A DNA stretch of 64,000 bases from Xanthobacteraceae bacterium. GTDB lineage: Bacteria; Pseudomonadota; Alphaproteobacteria; Rhizobiales; Xanthobacteraceae. The notes under the pieces were generated by a model that was given only the letters and a program-made list of their open reading frames with translations, ran no database searches and was not told the DNA's origin. The position numbers and the translations under genes were made by a program. The stretch covers positions 62,001 through 126,000 of the forward strand of contig JARLJA010000012.1 in assembly GCA_031291445.1 (NCBI GenBank). Reading direction: 5' to 3'. Shown here in pieces: positions 24,999 to 34,774 of the stretch. Positions within the stretch are counted from its first letter, which is position 1. Each line of letters starts with the position of its first letter.

Positions 24999-27965
24999 CT
25001 AGCCCCTGCGCTGCAGCAGATCGAGGAAGATCTCACGCACGTCGAGCTCGGTGTCGCGGACCCGCGCTTCGAGAGCCGAAAAGTCCGGCGCGTCGCCGGC
25101 CCGCGCCAGCATGCGCAGCAGATCATCGCCCGCCGCGGTCGGCGTGAACTTCTCGCTGACGCACAGGCGCAGGATCTGGGTGAGATCCTGATAGAGCCGC
25201 CCCGCGGTGCGCAGGACGTCCGCGGTCGCGGCCGGCAGCAGTCCGAGCTTCAAGGCGTTCTCGATCACCTGCAACGTGCTGACGCTGAGGATCTCCGGTC
25301 GCTCCGCCGCGTGCACCAGCTGGAGATATTGGGCGGCGAACTCGATGTCGACCAGGCCGCCGGCGGCGTATTTCAGATCCCAGATGTCGCGCTCGCCCTT
25401 CTCTTCCCCGATCGCGCGGCGCATCTCGAGAACGTCGCTCGCCACCAGATCCTGATCGCGTTGGCGCATCAGTACCTGCCGAATGACGGTCTCGATGCGC
25501 TCCCTCAGTGCCGGCGGCGCCGACACCACGCGCGCACGCGTCAGCGCCATGTGTTCCCACGTCCACGCTTCGTGCTCCTGATAGGAGGCGAAGGCGTCGA
25601 GCCGGGAGGCCACGGGACCGGCGCGCCCTGACGGACGCAGCCGCAGATCGATCTCGTAAAGCACGCCGAAATTCGTGCGGGTGGTGAAGGCGCTCACCAG
25701 CCGCTGCGTGAGCCGGGCGAAATACTGCCCGCCGTGGAGCGATCTGCGGCCGTCGGAATCCGGATTGTCGGGATCGAAGTCGTAGATGAGGATCAGGTCG
25801 AGGTCGGATGCCGCGGTCATCTCGCGGCTTCCGAGCTTTCCCATCGCCAGGATCGCGGTCTGCTGGTCCTTGATCGTTCCATACTGGGCAGCAAATTGCG
25901 CGGCCACCAGCCTGTGCACGGTCCGCGCGATTCCCTCGGCGGTGTCCGCGAAGGCGGCGCCGGCCTGCTGGGCCGAGACCGTGCCCGACAGAATGCGGGT
26001 GCCGATCAGAAACAGGCTTTCCTGACCGAACAGGCGCAGGCGGTCGAGAAACTCCTCGTAGGACCCGGCATCCGCGAGATGGGACGTCAGCCGACCGGAC
26101 AATTCGCGGCGATCGGGCATCGGGCCGAAGAACCGCGGATCGACCAGTCCGTCGATGATCTGCGGCTGGCGCGCCAGCATGTCGCCCAGGCGGGGGGCCG
26201 CGCCGAGGATCAGGGCTAGCAGACCGACGAGGTCGGGGTTCTGGCTGAGCAGGCCGATCAGGCGCGCGCCACGGTGAAGCGCGGCGAGAAACCTGTCGAA
26301 CGCCACGATCGCGGCGTCGGGATCCTCCGCCTGCGCGAGCCCTGCGAGCAGCGCCGGAACGAACGCCTCGAAGGCGTGACGCGTGGCCTCGACCCTGAGG
26401 GCGCGATAGTCCCCGCGCAGCCATGCGGCGAGGCTGGTCGCCACCATCTTCGGCTTCTTGAAGCCCAGCCCGGCGAGATGTTCGAGCAGCCGGACGTCCT
26501 CCGCCCCGGCGCCGTAGTCGACCGCCGGCTGGCTCGGGACCGACGGCGGCGCGCCCTCGAACAGCCGGCTGTAGTGTGACTGGACGCCGTTGAGATGGCG
26601 CAGCAGCTCGCTCGCGAAATCGGCGCCCCGCGCGAAGCCGAGGAAGCGCGAAAACCGTTCGACGCCGTCGGGGGTTTCAGGCAACGTATGGGTCTGCTCG
26701 TCGGCGACCATCTGCAGCCGGTGCTCGACCCGGCGCAGGAATTCATAGGCCGCGCCGAGTTCCGATTTCGCCTCGGGCGTGATCCACCCGGTCGCCGCCA
26801 GAACCGCCAGCGCCTCCAGCGTCGGCCTGACGCGCAACTCCGGATGCCGGCCGCCCGCGATCAGCTGCTGGGTCTGGGCGAAGAACTCGATTTCGCGAAT
26901 GCCGCCGCGCCCGATCTTGACGTTGTGGCCTTCGACCGCGATCTCGCCGTGCCCCTTGAATGCCTGCATCTGCCGCTTCATGTCGTGGACGTCGGACAGG
27001 GCCGCGAAGTCGAGATGCTTGCGCCAGATGAAGGGAGCGATGGCCGCGGCGAAATCCCGCGCCACCCGCGCGTCGCCGGCGCAGGGCCGCGCCTTGATCA
27101 TCGCGGCGCGCTCCCAGGTCCGTCCCTCGCGCTCGTAGTAATAGAGCGCCGCGGCGGTCGATATCGCAACCGGAGTGGACGCCGGATCGGGCCGTAACCG
27201 CAGGTCGACGCGAAAGACATAGCCGTCGGCGGTGCGTTGCTGCAGCAGCCGTGCCAGCGCCTGGGTCAGTCGGACGTAGAACGGCTGGATCTCGATTCCC
27301 TCGGCCACCGCGCCGACCTCGGGATCGAACAGGACGATGAGATCGATGTCGCTCGAATAGTTGAGTTCGCCGGCCCCCATCTTGCCCATGGCGAGCACGA
27401 CGAGACCGCTTCCCTCCTCGATCTCCCCGCCGGCGGAGGAAGTGAGCCGTCCTCGCGCGGACTCCCGCTGCAACAGGTAGCGCAGCGCCAGCTGAACCGC
27501 GGCGTCCGCGAGCGCCGTCAGGGCCGCGGTGACGCGCAGGACGGGCCAGATGCCACCGATGTCGCACAGCGCGATCAGCAGCGCCGCCTCGGACTTCATG
27601 CTTCGCAGCAGCCGTGAGACCTCGGCCTCGTCATCGCCGGCTGCGATCGTGGCGGCCGCGTTGGCGACCAAGTGCGACAGGTGCCGCTCGGGATCACACC
27701 GCAACAGGCGCACGGCGCGAGCGGCGTCGGCCTTCAGCAGATCAAACAGGTAAGGCGAGGATTCCGCGATCCCCTCGAGGACGGTCCTGGCGGTGGGAAA
27801 CTCTGCCAGCAGGCCGACGATCGCGGCGCCGAGGTCGGGCGCGACCTCGCCAATCCAGTCGTCGAGGCCGCGACGCGCGCTCTCGGCCGCGGAGAGGCAC
27901 GGCGCGGTGACCAGTCGTGCCGCCAGCCCGGGCGTCTCGACGTCGTCGGTCGCGGTGAAAGTCAT
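24999..27965 (-). CDS. glnE: Bifunctional glutamine synthetase adenylyltransferase/deadenylase
   Basis: A 988-residue enzyme that adenylylates glutamine synthetase and removes the AMP again, under control of PII and glutamine, in nitrogen assimilation. Length fits the family (about 950-990). It has two nucleotidyltransferase domains: the N-terminal one with MGKMGAGELNYSSDIDLIVLFD and the C-terminal one with MGKLGSREMTAASDLDLILIYDFD. Each shows the Gly-Ser and DxD active-site pattern, with helical regions between. The start is the ATG at 27965. It converges on the PAS kinase gene and is about 40 bases downstream of the sensor kinase gene on the same strand, so it may be read through from it. 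Confidence 0.96.
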   Translation of the reverse strand: MTFTATDDVETPGLAARLVTAPCLSAAESARRGLDDWIGEVAPDLGAAIVGLLAEFPTARTVLEGIAESSPYLFDLLKADAARAVRLLRCDPERHLSHLVANAAATIAAGDDEAEVSRLLRSMKSEAALLIALCDIGGIWPVLRVTAALTALADAAVQLALRYLLQRESARGRLTSSAGGEIEEGSGLVVLAMGKMGAGELNYSSDIDLIVLFDPEVGAVAEGIEIQPFYVRLTQALARLLQQRTADGYVFRVDLRLRPDPASTPVAISTAAALYYYEREGRTWERAAMIKARPCAGDARVARDFAAAIAPFIWRKHLDFAALSDVHDMKRQMQAFKGHGEIAVEGHNVKIGRGGIREIEFFAQTQQLIAGGRHPELRVRPTLEALAVLAATGWITPEAKSELGAAYEFLRRVEHRLQMVADEQTHTLPETPDGVERFSRFLGFARGADFASELLRHLNGVQSHYSRLFEGAPPSVPSQPAVDYGAGAEDVRLLEHLAGLGFKKPKMVATSLAAWLRGDYRALRVEATRHAFEAFVPALLAGLAQAEDPDAAIVAFDRFLAALHRGARLIGLLSQNPDLVGLLALILGAAPRLGDMLARQPQIIDGLVDPRFFGPMPDRRELSGRLTSHLADAGSYEEFLDRLRLFGQESLFLIGTRILSGTVSAQQAGAAFADTAEGIARTVHRLVAAQFAAQYGTIKDQQTAILAMGKLGSREMTAASDLDLILIYDFDPDNPDSDGRRSLHGGQYFARLTQRLVSAFTTRTNFGVLYEIDLRLRPSGRAGPVASRLDAFASYQEHEAWTWEHMALTRARVVSAPPALRERIETVIRQVLMRQRDQDLVASDVLEMRRAIGEEKGERDIWDLKYAAGGLVDIEFAAQYLQLVHAAERPEILSVSTLQVIENALKLGLLPAATADVLRTAGRLYQDLTQILRLCVSEKFTPTAAGDDLLRMLARAGDAPDFSALEARVRDTELDVREIFLDLLQRRG

Positions 27966-28006
27966 GGCTTGGGTCCAGCACGCTCCGCCATCGCGTCGCG
28001 CAGCGC

Positions 28007-29554
28007 TCAGTTGGTCTTGGAGTCAGCCAATAGCGCATTGGTGCCGATCGAATCCAGATATCGTTGCGATGTCTTGCCATCATCGCCCGGCTGCGGAATG
28101 CCGTCGGCCGTCGCTGGCGCGGCCGGCTGGGGGTCATGAGACCGGTCCCGAACCGGCAGCACCAGCGTAACCTTCAGCCCCGGCCCGGCGTCGGCCAGCT
28201 GCAATCCGCCGCCGTGGAGCGTCGCGACCGCCGACGCCAGACTCAAACCCAGCCCGGAACCGGGCTGGGTGCGACTGGCCTCCAGCCGGACGAACCGCTC
28301 CACCGCCCGTGGCCGGTCTTTTTCGGGAATTCCGGGTCCGTGATCGGTCACCGTCAGCGTCGCGGTGTCACCGACGCGGCGCGCCTCAATCAGGATATCG
28401 GCCCGGGCCGGCGGCCCGGCCATGTCCCCCCTCGCGCCCCTCGCCACCGGAACTCCGTATTTGAGCGCGTTCTCGACGAGATTGGCGAGCGCCTGGCTGA
28501 TCAGCTCGCGATTGCCGTGCACCATGGCCGGGGCAGCATCGAGTCCCAGCGTCACCCCCTTGTCCTCGGCTAGCGGCTCGTAGAGTTCGTGGATGCCCCT
28601 CGCGACCTCGGCGATGTCGAAATCCACCATGCCGTCGCGGGCCTGACCAGACTCGGCGCGCGCGATCATCAAGAGCGCGTTGAAGGTCCTGATCAGCCCG
28701 TCGGATTCCTCGATCGTCTGCTCCAGCGCGGCGCGGTAGTCGGCGTCGGTCCGCGACTTCGCCAACGCGTCCTCCGCGTGGTTGCGCAGGCGCGTCAGCG
28801 GCGTCTTCAGGTCATGGGCGATATTGTCGGAGACCTCCTTGAGGCCCGCCATCAGCGCCTCGATGCGCTCGAGCATGGCGTTGAGATTCTCGGCCAGGCG
28901 GTCGATTTCGTCGCCGCTGCGGCCGACCGGAAGCCGCTCGCTCAGATCGCCGGCCATGATCCGCTGCGCAGTGCCCGTCATGGCGTCGATCCGGTGCAAC
29001 ACGCGGCGCGCGACGAAGATGCCGCCGGCCAGTCCGAGCACCACGACGATGAGCACCGACCATTGCGCCGCCGACGCGACGATGCCGATGATCCGTCGTC
29101 GCTCGTCGAGGTCGCGCCCGATCAGCAGCCGAAAGCCGCCTTCCAGCTCGGTGACGCGCACCAGCGCATGGTGCTGAAAATTATTCAGCTCGTCGAGCCG
29201 CTGATACATCGTCTCGGAAAATCCGATCCGGTTCATTACGCCGGGAGCGATCGAGCCGACATTGCCCGCGAGCGCCTGTCCAGTCGCGGTCGTGATCAGG
29301 TAGAGATTGGCGCCGGGACGCAATGCCCGGCTTTCGATCGCATAGACCAGCCCGCGCAGTCCGCGCCGCGTCAGCTCGTCGTTCATCTCGACCACTTCGG
29401 CGTTCAGCATGCCGGTGATCTGCTCGGTCACCAGTCGCCGCGTATTCCAGGCGAAATAGCCGAGCAGAAACGCAGCGAACAGCGCGAACAGAAACAGGTA
29501 GACCAGCGTCAGCCGGAACGCGGTGGTGCGGATCAGCTTACCGAATGCCGTCAC
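28007..29554 (-). CDS. Sensor histidine kinase, OmpR-pair type
   Basis: A 515-residue inner-membrane kinase. TM1 is at about 12-33 and TM2 at about 160-182, with a periplasmic sensor between. Next come a HAMP linker, a HisKA domain with NIAHDLKTPLTRLR (His247), and an HATPase domain (NLVENALKYG, DHGPGIP, GSGLGLSLA). It ends in a Pro/Ala-rich tail of about 45 residues beyond the usual end. The ATG overlaps the end of the response regulator gene by 17 bases, so the two proteins are a pair. The signal is unknown; degP lies upstream in the same direction, which hints at an envelope stress role. Confidence 0.9.
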   Translation of the reverse strand: MTAFGKLIRTTAFRLTLVYLFLFALFAAFLLGYFAWNTRRLVTEQITGMLNAEVVEMNDELTRRGLRGLVYAIESRALRPGANLYLITTATGQALAGNVGSIAPGVMNRIGFSETMYQRLDELNNFQHHALVRVTELEGGFRLLIGRDLDERRRIIGIVASAAQWSVLIVVVLGLAGGIFVARRVLHRIDAMTGTAQRIMAGDLSERLPVGRSGDEIDRLAENLNAMLERIEALMAGLKEVSDNIAHDLKTPLTRLRNHAEDALAKSRTDADYRAALEQTIEESDGLIRTFNALLMIARAESGQARDGMVDFDIAEVARGIHELYEPLAEDKGVTLGLDAAPAMVHGNRELISQALANLVENALKYGVPVARGARGDMAGPPARADILIEARRVGDTATLTVTDHGPGIPEKDRPRAVERFVRLEASRTQPGSGLGLSLASAVATLHGGGLQLADAGPGLKVTLVLPVRDRSHDPQPAAPATADGIPQPGDDGKTSQRYLDSIGTNALLADSKTN

Positions 29555-30293
29555 GGATCATGTATCCGGCACCGCGAATGGTATGCAGCAAGGGCCTGTC
29601 GAACCCCTTGTCGATCTTCGAGCGCAGCCGCGAAATGTGCACGTCGATGACGTTGGTCTGGGGATCGAAATGGTAGTCCCAGACATTCTCGAGCAGCATC
29701 GTGCGGGTCACGACCTGGCCCGCATGCTTCATCAGGTATTCCAGCAGCCGAAACTCGCGCGGCTGAAGGGTCAGTTCGTCCTGGCCGCGAACCACGCGGT
29801 GCGACAACCGGTCCAATTCCAGGTCGCCGACCCGATAGCTGGTCTCCTCGCCCGGACCGCTGTTGCGGCGTGAAAGCACTTCGACCCGCGCCAGCAGCTC
29901 CGAGAACGAATAGGGCTTGGGCAGGTAGTCATCGCCGCCCGCCCGCAATCCCTTGACGCGGTCGTCGACCTGGCCGAGCGCCGACAGGATCAGCGCCGGC
30001 GTCCGGATGCCCATGCCGCGCAGCGTCCCGATCACCGACAGCCCGTCGCGCTTGGGCAACATGCGGTCGACGATGAGAACATCGTAGTCGCCGGATTCCG
30101 CGAGCTGCAGGCCCTCCTCGCCATCGCTGGCACGGTCGGCGACATGTCCCGCCTCGCGAAACGCCTTGACCAGGTAGTCCGCGGAGTCGCGGTCGTCTTC
30201 GATGATCAACAGGCGCATCGGTTTGCTGGACGGGGTCAACGGTTCTTCGCTGCGTTTCACCATGGCGCGGGGACTGCCATCATGCAAGACCAT
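29538..30293 (-). CDS. OmpR/PhoB-family response regulator
   Basis: A DNA-binding response regulator. It has a receiver domain with LLIIEDD, phosphorylated Asp in LIVDRMLP and Lys in YLPKPYS, then a winged-helix domain (LQPREFRLLEYLMKHAGQVVTRTMLLENVW...HISRLRSKI). I place the start at the ATG at 30293, which is preceded by GGAAGG and AAGG sequences, giving 251 residues with a 25-residue lead. The internal ATG at 30218 starts directly at the receiver domain and is an alternative. It is translationally linked to the kinase gene at 28007. A strong hairpin lies just upstream of the start. Confidence 0.9.
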   Translation of the reverse strand: MVLHDGSPRAMVKRSEEPLTPSSKPMRLLIIEDDRDSADYLVKAFREAGHVADRASDGEEGLQLAESGDYDVLIVDRMLPKRDGLSVIGTLRGMGIRTPALILSALGQVDDRVKGLRAGGDDYLPKPYSFSELLARVEVLSRRNSGPGEETSYRVGDLELDRLSHRVVRGQDELTLQPREFRLLEYLMKHAGQVVTRTMLLENVWDYHFDPQTNVIDVHISRLRSKIDKGFDRPLLHTIRGAGYMIRDGIR

Positions 30294-30322
30294 GGTCCTT
30301 TTCCTTCCTTCGGTGACGGCCA

Positions 30323-30355
30323 CGGGCGGCGAGGCTGGGGAAACCTCGCCGCCCG
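30323..30355 (-). promoter_or_regulatory. Twelve-base-pair hairpin in the leader of the response regulator gene
   Basis: The arms CGGGCGGCGAGG and CCTCGCCGCCCG form a perfect twelve-base stem with a nine-base loop, ending about 30 bases upstream of the ATG at 30293. On the minus strand no T-run follows, so it is not a classical terminator of degP. A weaker hairpin at 30402-30421 lies between it and degP. Confidence 0.45.
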
Positions 30356-30401
30356 CATTTCTCCTTCCGGGGGGGCTGGGTCAACGGAAGGGGCCTTGAA
30401 A

Positions 30402-30421
30402 GGACGGGCTTGCGCCCGTCC
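30402..30421. repeat. Inverted repeat GGACGGGC-TTGC-GCCCGTCC
   Basis: An eight-base stem with a four-base loop in the gap between degP and the response regulator gene. It could stabilise the 3' end of degP mRNA or slow transcription. Confidence 0.35.
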
Positions 30422-30486
30422 CCGGGAGGGAACCATCGGGCGGGGCGAAATAACCGACGGCCCCCTCATCTCGAACCTGTCGTCGT

Positions 30487-32070
30487 CTAGCCGCGTCCCA
30501 GCGGCAGCGCGACGAAGCGCGAAGCATCGCCCGAGCGAACCCGGATCAGCACGCTGTTCTTGTTGTCCCGGCGCGCGTCGCCAAGGGCTTCGCGGACGTC
30601 GGCGGGGCTCGCCACCGACTTGCCCGCCACTTCGAGGATGACGTCGCCCTCCTTGACGCCGCGGTCGGCGGCGACGCCGCTCGGGTCGACGCTGGTCACG
30701 ACGACGCCGTCCTTGCCGGCGCCGGCCACGGAGCTCGCCGGAGCGACGTTAAGGCCGAGCTTCGGCAGTTCGGTCCCGCGGGTCGCGCTGCCGTGATCGT
30801 CATCGGAATCGGCGTTCGCCTTGGCTTCCTTGCTGTTCGGCAATTCGCCCAGGGTCAGGTTGACGGTCTTGTCCTGCCCCTTGTGCATCACGACGAGCTT
30901 GACCGTATTGCCTGGAGGCAACCCGCCAATCGTCCGCGCGAGCTCGCGGGCGTCGTGCACCGGCTTGTCGTTCACCGCGGTGATGACGTCACCCGATTCG
31001 ATCCCGGCCTTGGCCGCCGGGCTGTTGACCTGCGGCTCGGCAACCAGCGCGCCTTCGGCCTTCTTCAGTCCGAGGCTGTCGGCGATTTCCGGCGTCACCG
31101 GCTGGATCTGCACCCCGATCCAGCCGCGGCTGACGGTGCCCTTGTCCTGCAACTGCTTGATCACCGTCTTCACCGTCGCCGCCGGGATCGCGAAGGCAAT
31201 CCCGACACTGCCGCCCGACGGCGAGTAGATCGCGGTGTTCACACCGACCACCTCGCCGGCGGTGTTGAAGGCCGGCCCGCCCGAATTGCCCTTGTTCACG
31301 GGAGCGTCGATCTGGATGAAATCGTCATACGGCCCGTTGCCGATGTCGCGGCCGCGCGCGGACACGATGCCCGCGGTCACGGTGCCGCCGAGACCGAAAG
31401 GATTGCCGACCGCGAGCACCCAGTCGCCGATCCGCGGCTGCGTGTCCGACAGCTTCGCGAACGGGAAGTCGGTGCGGCCGTCGACCTTGATCAAGGCGAG
31501 GTCGGTGCGCGCATCCTTGCCGATCACCTTCGCGCTGTAGGTCTTGCCGTCGTCGGTGGCGACTTCGACCTTGTCGGCATTTTCGACGACGTGGTTGTTG
31601 GTCACGGCATAGCCGTCAGCCGAGATGAAGAAGCCGGAGCCCTGGCCGGTCACGATCCCGCGGCCGCCGCCGCGCGGCCCGCGCAGTCCCGGGAAACTGC
31701 CATCGGGACCGCCGAAGCGGCGGAAGAACCGCTCCATCGGCGAGCCCGGCGGGAACGGCGAATCGTCGCCGTCGTTCGACGCCACCTTCTCGGTGATCTT
31801 GACGCTGACCGAGATCACCGACGGCTTCACGCGTTCGACGATGTCGGCGAACCCGACCGGCTGCGGCACGTCGCGAACGCTGTTGTTGACCTGCGCATGC
31901 GCGGTGCTGGTCAGGAAATCGCCGGTCGAGAATGACGGCCCGATGCCGTAGGCGGCGACGCCGAGGCCGGCCACGACGGAGGCCATGAGCGCCAGCCTGC
32001 GGGCGGCGAGCAGCGGCCGCCGCGCGGCCTTGAAGGACGGGAAGGATGACAGGTCGGTGTGGTCGTTCAT
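30487..32070 (-). CDS. degP: Periplasmic serine protease/chaperone of the DegP/HtrA family
   Basis: A 527-residue Do-type protease that degrades or refolds damaged envelope proteins. After an N-terminal membrane segment or signal peptide (about 25-45, with a likely cleavage after AHA near 57-59) comes the trypsin-like domain. Its triad is His160 (TNNHVVE), Asp190 (DARTDLALIK) and Ser263 (NKGNSGGPAFN). Two PDZ domains follow (about 350-420 and 440-525). The ATG at 32070 with GGAG upstream is chosen over the longer frame. It follows the ccm operon on the same strand after 217 bases and is upstream of the two-component pair. Confidence 0.94.
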   Translation of the reverse strand: MNDHTDLSSFPSFKAARRPLLAARRLALMASVVAGLGVAAYGIGPSFSTGDFLTSTAHAQVNNSVRDVPQPVGFADIVERVKPSVISVSVKITEKVASNDGDDSPFPPGSPMERFFRRFGGPDGSFPGLRGPRGGGRGIVTGQGSGFFISADGYAVTNNHVVENADKVEVATDDGKTYSAKVIGKDARTDLALIKVDGRTDFPFAKLSDTQPRIGDWVLAVGNPFGLGGTVTAGIVSARGRDIGNGPYDDFIQIDAPVNKGNSGGPAFNTAGEVVGVNTAIYSPSGGSVGIAFAIPAATVKTVIKQLQDKGTVSRGWIGVQIQPVTPEIADSLGLKKAEGALVAEPQVNSPAAKAGIESGDVITAVNDKPVHDARELARTIGGLPPGNTVKLVVMHKGQDKTVNLTLGELPNSKEAKANADSDDDHGSATRGTELPKLGLNVAPASSVAGAGKDGVVVTSVDPSGVAADRGVKEGDVILEVAGKSVASPADVREALGDARRDNKNSVLIRVRSGDASRFVALPLGRG

Positions 32071-32287
32071 GGCAGTCTCCAGGCCAATGCGATGGGCGCG
32101 TACGGTCAATTCCGTTGGTCTGAACATGGGATATGCGCCCTTACGGCACGCTGTCGGCCGGATTAATCTTTTGTAACAATGATATGACGGCGATCGGGTC
32201 TCAACCGGGGCCACCCGCGAGGCTGGCGGTTGCGGCAAGACCGGCCCCGGAAACCCCAGGAAATGGCGGATTGCCAGAGCCGGGACG

Positions 32288-32788
32288 CTAGCCGGAATGC
32301 CCCGGCTCTCCGTCTTCGGAGACGAGCCGGGCCAACCGGCTTTCCTCCTCGGCGGTGAGCCCGGCCGCGGCGCCGGCGCCAGCCATTCGCCTGCGGGCCT
32401 GCAACCACAGGGCTACGCCGCCGCCGCCGAGGGCGAGTGGCGGCACCAGCCACAACAGCAGCGTCTCGGGCCTGAACCTCGGCTTCAGCAGCACGAACTC
32501 GCCGTAACGGGCCACAAGATAGTCGATCACCTGAGCGTTGCTGTCACCGGCGGCGATACGCTCCCGCACCAAGAGGCGCAGGTCACGGGCGAGCGACGCT
32601 TCGGAATCGTCGATCGATTGATTCTGGCACACCATGCAGCGCAGTTCGCGCGACAGTTCGCGCGCCCGCGCTTCCTGCACCGGATCGGTCATCACCTCGT
32701 CGGGCTGGACCGCCCCGGCCGCGCCGGCGCACGCGATCAGTCCGATCGCGACAACGAGCCGAAGCATGTGAGCGACCCGGATGCGCAA
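32288..32788 (-). CDS. ccmH: Cytochrome c maturation protein CcmH (CycL)
   Basis: A 166-residue inner-membrane thiol protein that presents reduced apocytochrome c for heme attachment. It has a signal peptide or anchor at the N-terminus (residues 8-26), the redox motif LRCMVCQNQSI with Cys51 and Cys54, and a membrane helix at about 108-125. The frame starts with TTG at 32788, preceded by GGAG; an ATG at 32767 is the alternative. It begins three bases after the ccmF stop and is the last gene of the ccmIEFH operon. Confidence 0.93.
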   Translation of the reverse strand: MRIRVAHMLRLVVAIGLIACAGAAGAVQPDEVMTDPVQEARARELSRELRCMVCQNQSIDDSEASLARDLRLLVRERIAAGDSNAQVIDYLVARYGEFVLLKPRFRPETLLLWLVPPLALGGGGVALWLQARRRMAGAGAAAGLTAEEESRLARLVSEDGEPGHSG

Positions 32789-32791
32789 GGC

Positions 32792-34774
32792 TCACTCCGC
32801 CGGCTGCAGGGACCGCGGCGCGCGGGCAGGCTTCGGTGCGCCGACCCGCAGGCGCCGATCCGACAGCGACAGCAGGCCGCCGAACGCCATCGCCAGCGCC
32901 CCGTACCAGATCAGGAGCACCAGCGGCTTGTGATAGATGCGGACCACGATCGAGCCGTCGCCGTTCGGTTCGCCCAGCGAGATGTAGAGCTGGCTCGCGC
33001 CGCGGGCGAGCAAGGCGGCTTCCGTGGTCGACGATCCGCGGGTGGTGAAGCTCCGCTTGGACGGCGTCATGATGCCGACCAGATCACTGCCGTTCGTGAC
33101 GGTGAAGCGTGCGATCATTTCGCGGTAATTCGGGCCCTGCCGCTGGCCGACGTCGTCGAGGGTCGCGCTATAGCCGCTGATCTGGGCGACGTCACCGGGC
33201 TTCATCACCGCGATGTGCTCGCTGCTCCACGTCGTCTCGCACACGATTCCGATCAGGGTGATGCCGAGCCCGGCATGGGCAAAGATGCTGCCCCAGGCCG
33301 AGCGCGGCATGCCTTGTGCACGCCGCAACGCCGTCGGCACCGCAACCCGAAACAGGGCGGTGCGCTCGGCAAGGTCGGTCAGCGCTCCGGCGATCACGAA
33401 GACCCCGAGACCGATGGCGAGCGGCGCGAACATCGCGCCGCCGTGGGTCCACGCCAGTACCACCGCCATCACCACGAGCCCGGCGATCCCGGCAGCGATC
33501 AAGCGCTGAGCGGCACCGAGCAGGTCGCCGCGCTTCCACGCCAGCAGCGGGCCGAACGGCACCGCGAACAGCAGCGGCAGGAACAGCGGCGCGAACGTGA
33601 CGTTGAAGAACGGCGCACCGACCGAGATCTTGTCGCCGGTCAGGACTTCGAGGATCAGGGGATAGAGCGTTCCGACCAGCACGGTCGCGCAGGCCGTGGT
33701 CAACAGCAGATTGTTCAGAACCAGCGCGCCCTCGCGCGAGATCGGCGCGAACAGGCCGCCCTGCTTCAGCGCCGATGCCCGCCAGGCGAACAGCGCCAGG
33801 CTGCCGCCGATGAAGAAGCACAGTATCAGCAGGATGAAGACGCCGCGACGCGGGTCGGTCGCGAACGCATGGACCGACGTCAGCACGCCGGATCGCACCA
33901 GGAACGTGCCCAGCAACGAAAGCGAAAACGTCAGGATCGCCAGCAGCAGCGTCCACACTTTCAGCGCGTCGCGCTTTTCCATCACCAGCGCCGAGTGCAG
34001 CAGGGCCGTGCCGGCGAGCCAGGGCATCAGCGAGGCGTTCTCGACCGGATCCCAGAACCACCAGCCGCCCCATCCGAGCTCGTAGTAGGCCCAGTACGAT
34101 CCCATCGCGATGCCGAGCGTGAGAAAGATCCAGGCCATCAGCGTCCACGGCCGCACCCAGCGTGCCCACGCCGCATCGATGCGACCCTCGACCAGCGCCG
34201 CGATGGCGAAGGAGAACGAAATCGAGAACCCGACATAGCCGAGGTAGAGCAGCGGCGGATGCACCGCGAGCCCGATGTCCTGCAGCACCGGGTTGAGGTC
34301 GCGGCCCTCGATCGGAGGATTGGCGATGCGAATGAACGGGTTCGAGGTGATGAGGATGAACAGGTAGAAGGAGGCGGCGACCCAGGCCTGGACCGCGAGC
34401 ACATGGGCGCGCAACGACGTCGGCAAGTTGCCGCCGAAGGTCGCGACCAGGCCACCGAACACCGCGAGAATCAGCACCCAGAGCAGCATCGAGCCCTCGT
34501 GGTTGCCCCACACGCCGGTGATCTTGTAGATCAGCGGCTTCAGCGAGTGCGAATTCTCGTAGACGTTGGCGACCGAGAAATCCGAAGTCACGTGCAACGT
34601 CACCAGGGCGCCGAACGCGATCATGGCGAACAGCATCTGCGCCATCGCGGTGGACCGGGCGACGTTCATCAGTCCCTGGTCACGCAGGCGCGCGCCGATG
34701 AACGGCACGGTGGCCTGGATCAGCGCCAGGCCGAGCGCCAGGACCAGCGCATAGTGACCGGCCTCGGCGATCAT
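32792..34774 (-). CDS. ccmF: Cytochrome c heme lyase subunit CcmF (CycK)
   Basis: A 660-residue polytopic protein with about fifteen membrane helices that joins heme from holo-CcmE to apocytochrome c at the periplasmic face. The tryptophan-rich motif [15 protein letters not shown] is visible near residues 230-245, and conserved GVWGNHEGS and HPPLLYLGY segments carry heme-related histidines. Length fits the family. Its ATG overlaps the ccmE stop as ATGA, so translation is coupled, and ccmH follows after three bases. Confidence 0.96.
   Translation of the reverse strand: MIAEAGHYALVLALGLALIQATVPFIGARLRDQGLMNVARSTAMAQMLFAMIAFGALVTLHVTSDFSVANVYENSHSLKPLIYKITGVWGNHEGSMLLWVLILAVFGGLVATFGGNLPTSLRAHVLAVQAWVAASFYLFILITSNPFIRIANPPIEGRDLNPVLQDIGLAVHPPLLYLGYVGFSISFSFAIAALVEGRIDAAWARWVRPWTLMAWIFLTLGIAMGSYWAYYELGWGGWWFWDPVENASLMPWLAGTALLHSALVMEKRDALKVWTLLLAILTFSLSLLGTFLVRSGVLTSVHAFATDPRRGVFILLILCFFIGGSLALFAWRASALKQGGLFAPISREGALVLNNLLLTTACATVLVGTLYPLILEVLTGDKISVGAPFFNVTFAPLFLPLLFAVPFGPLLAWKRGDLLGAAQRLIAAGIAGLVVMAVVLAWTHGGAMFAPLAIGLGVFVIAGALTDLAERTALFRVAVPTALRRAQGMPRSAWGSIFAHAGLGITLIGIVCETTWSSEHIAVMKPGDVAQISGYSATLDDVGQRQGPNYREMIARFTVTNGSDLVGIMTPSKRSFTTRGSSTTEAALLARGASQLYISLGEPNGDGSIVVRIYHKPLVLLIWYGALAMAFGGLLSLSDRRLRVGAPKPARAPRSLQPAE

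Noticed and set aside
22943-25126. A 727-residue minus-strand open frame
   Set aside because: It is the antisense of the PAS kinase gene and has no recognisable domain.
32071-32287. A sigma-E/EcfG-type promoter for degP
   Set aside because: GGAATTGACC near 32110 resembles but does not match the GGAAC-N16/17-CGTT pattern, so I do not call it.
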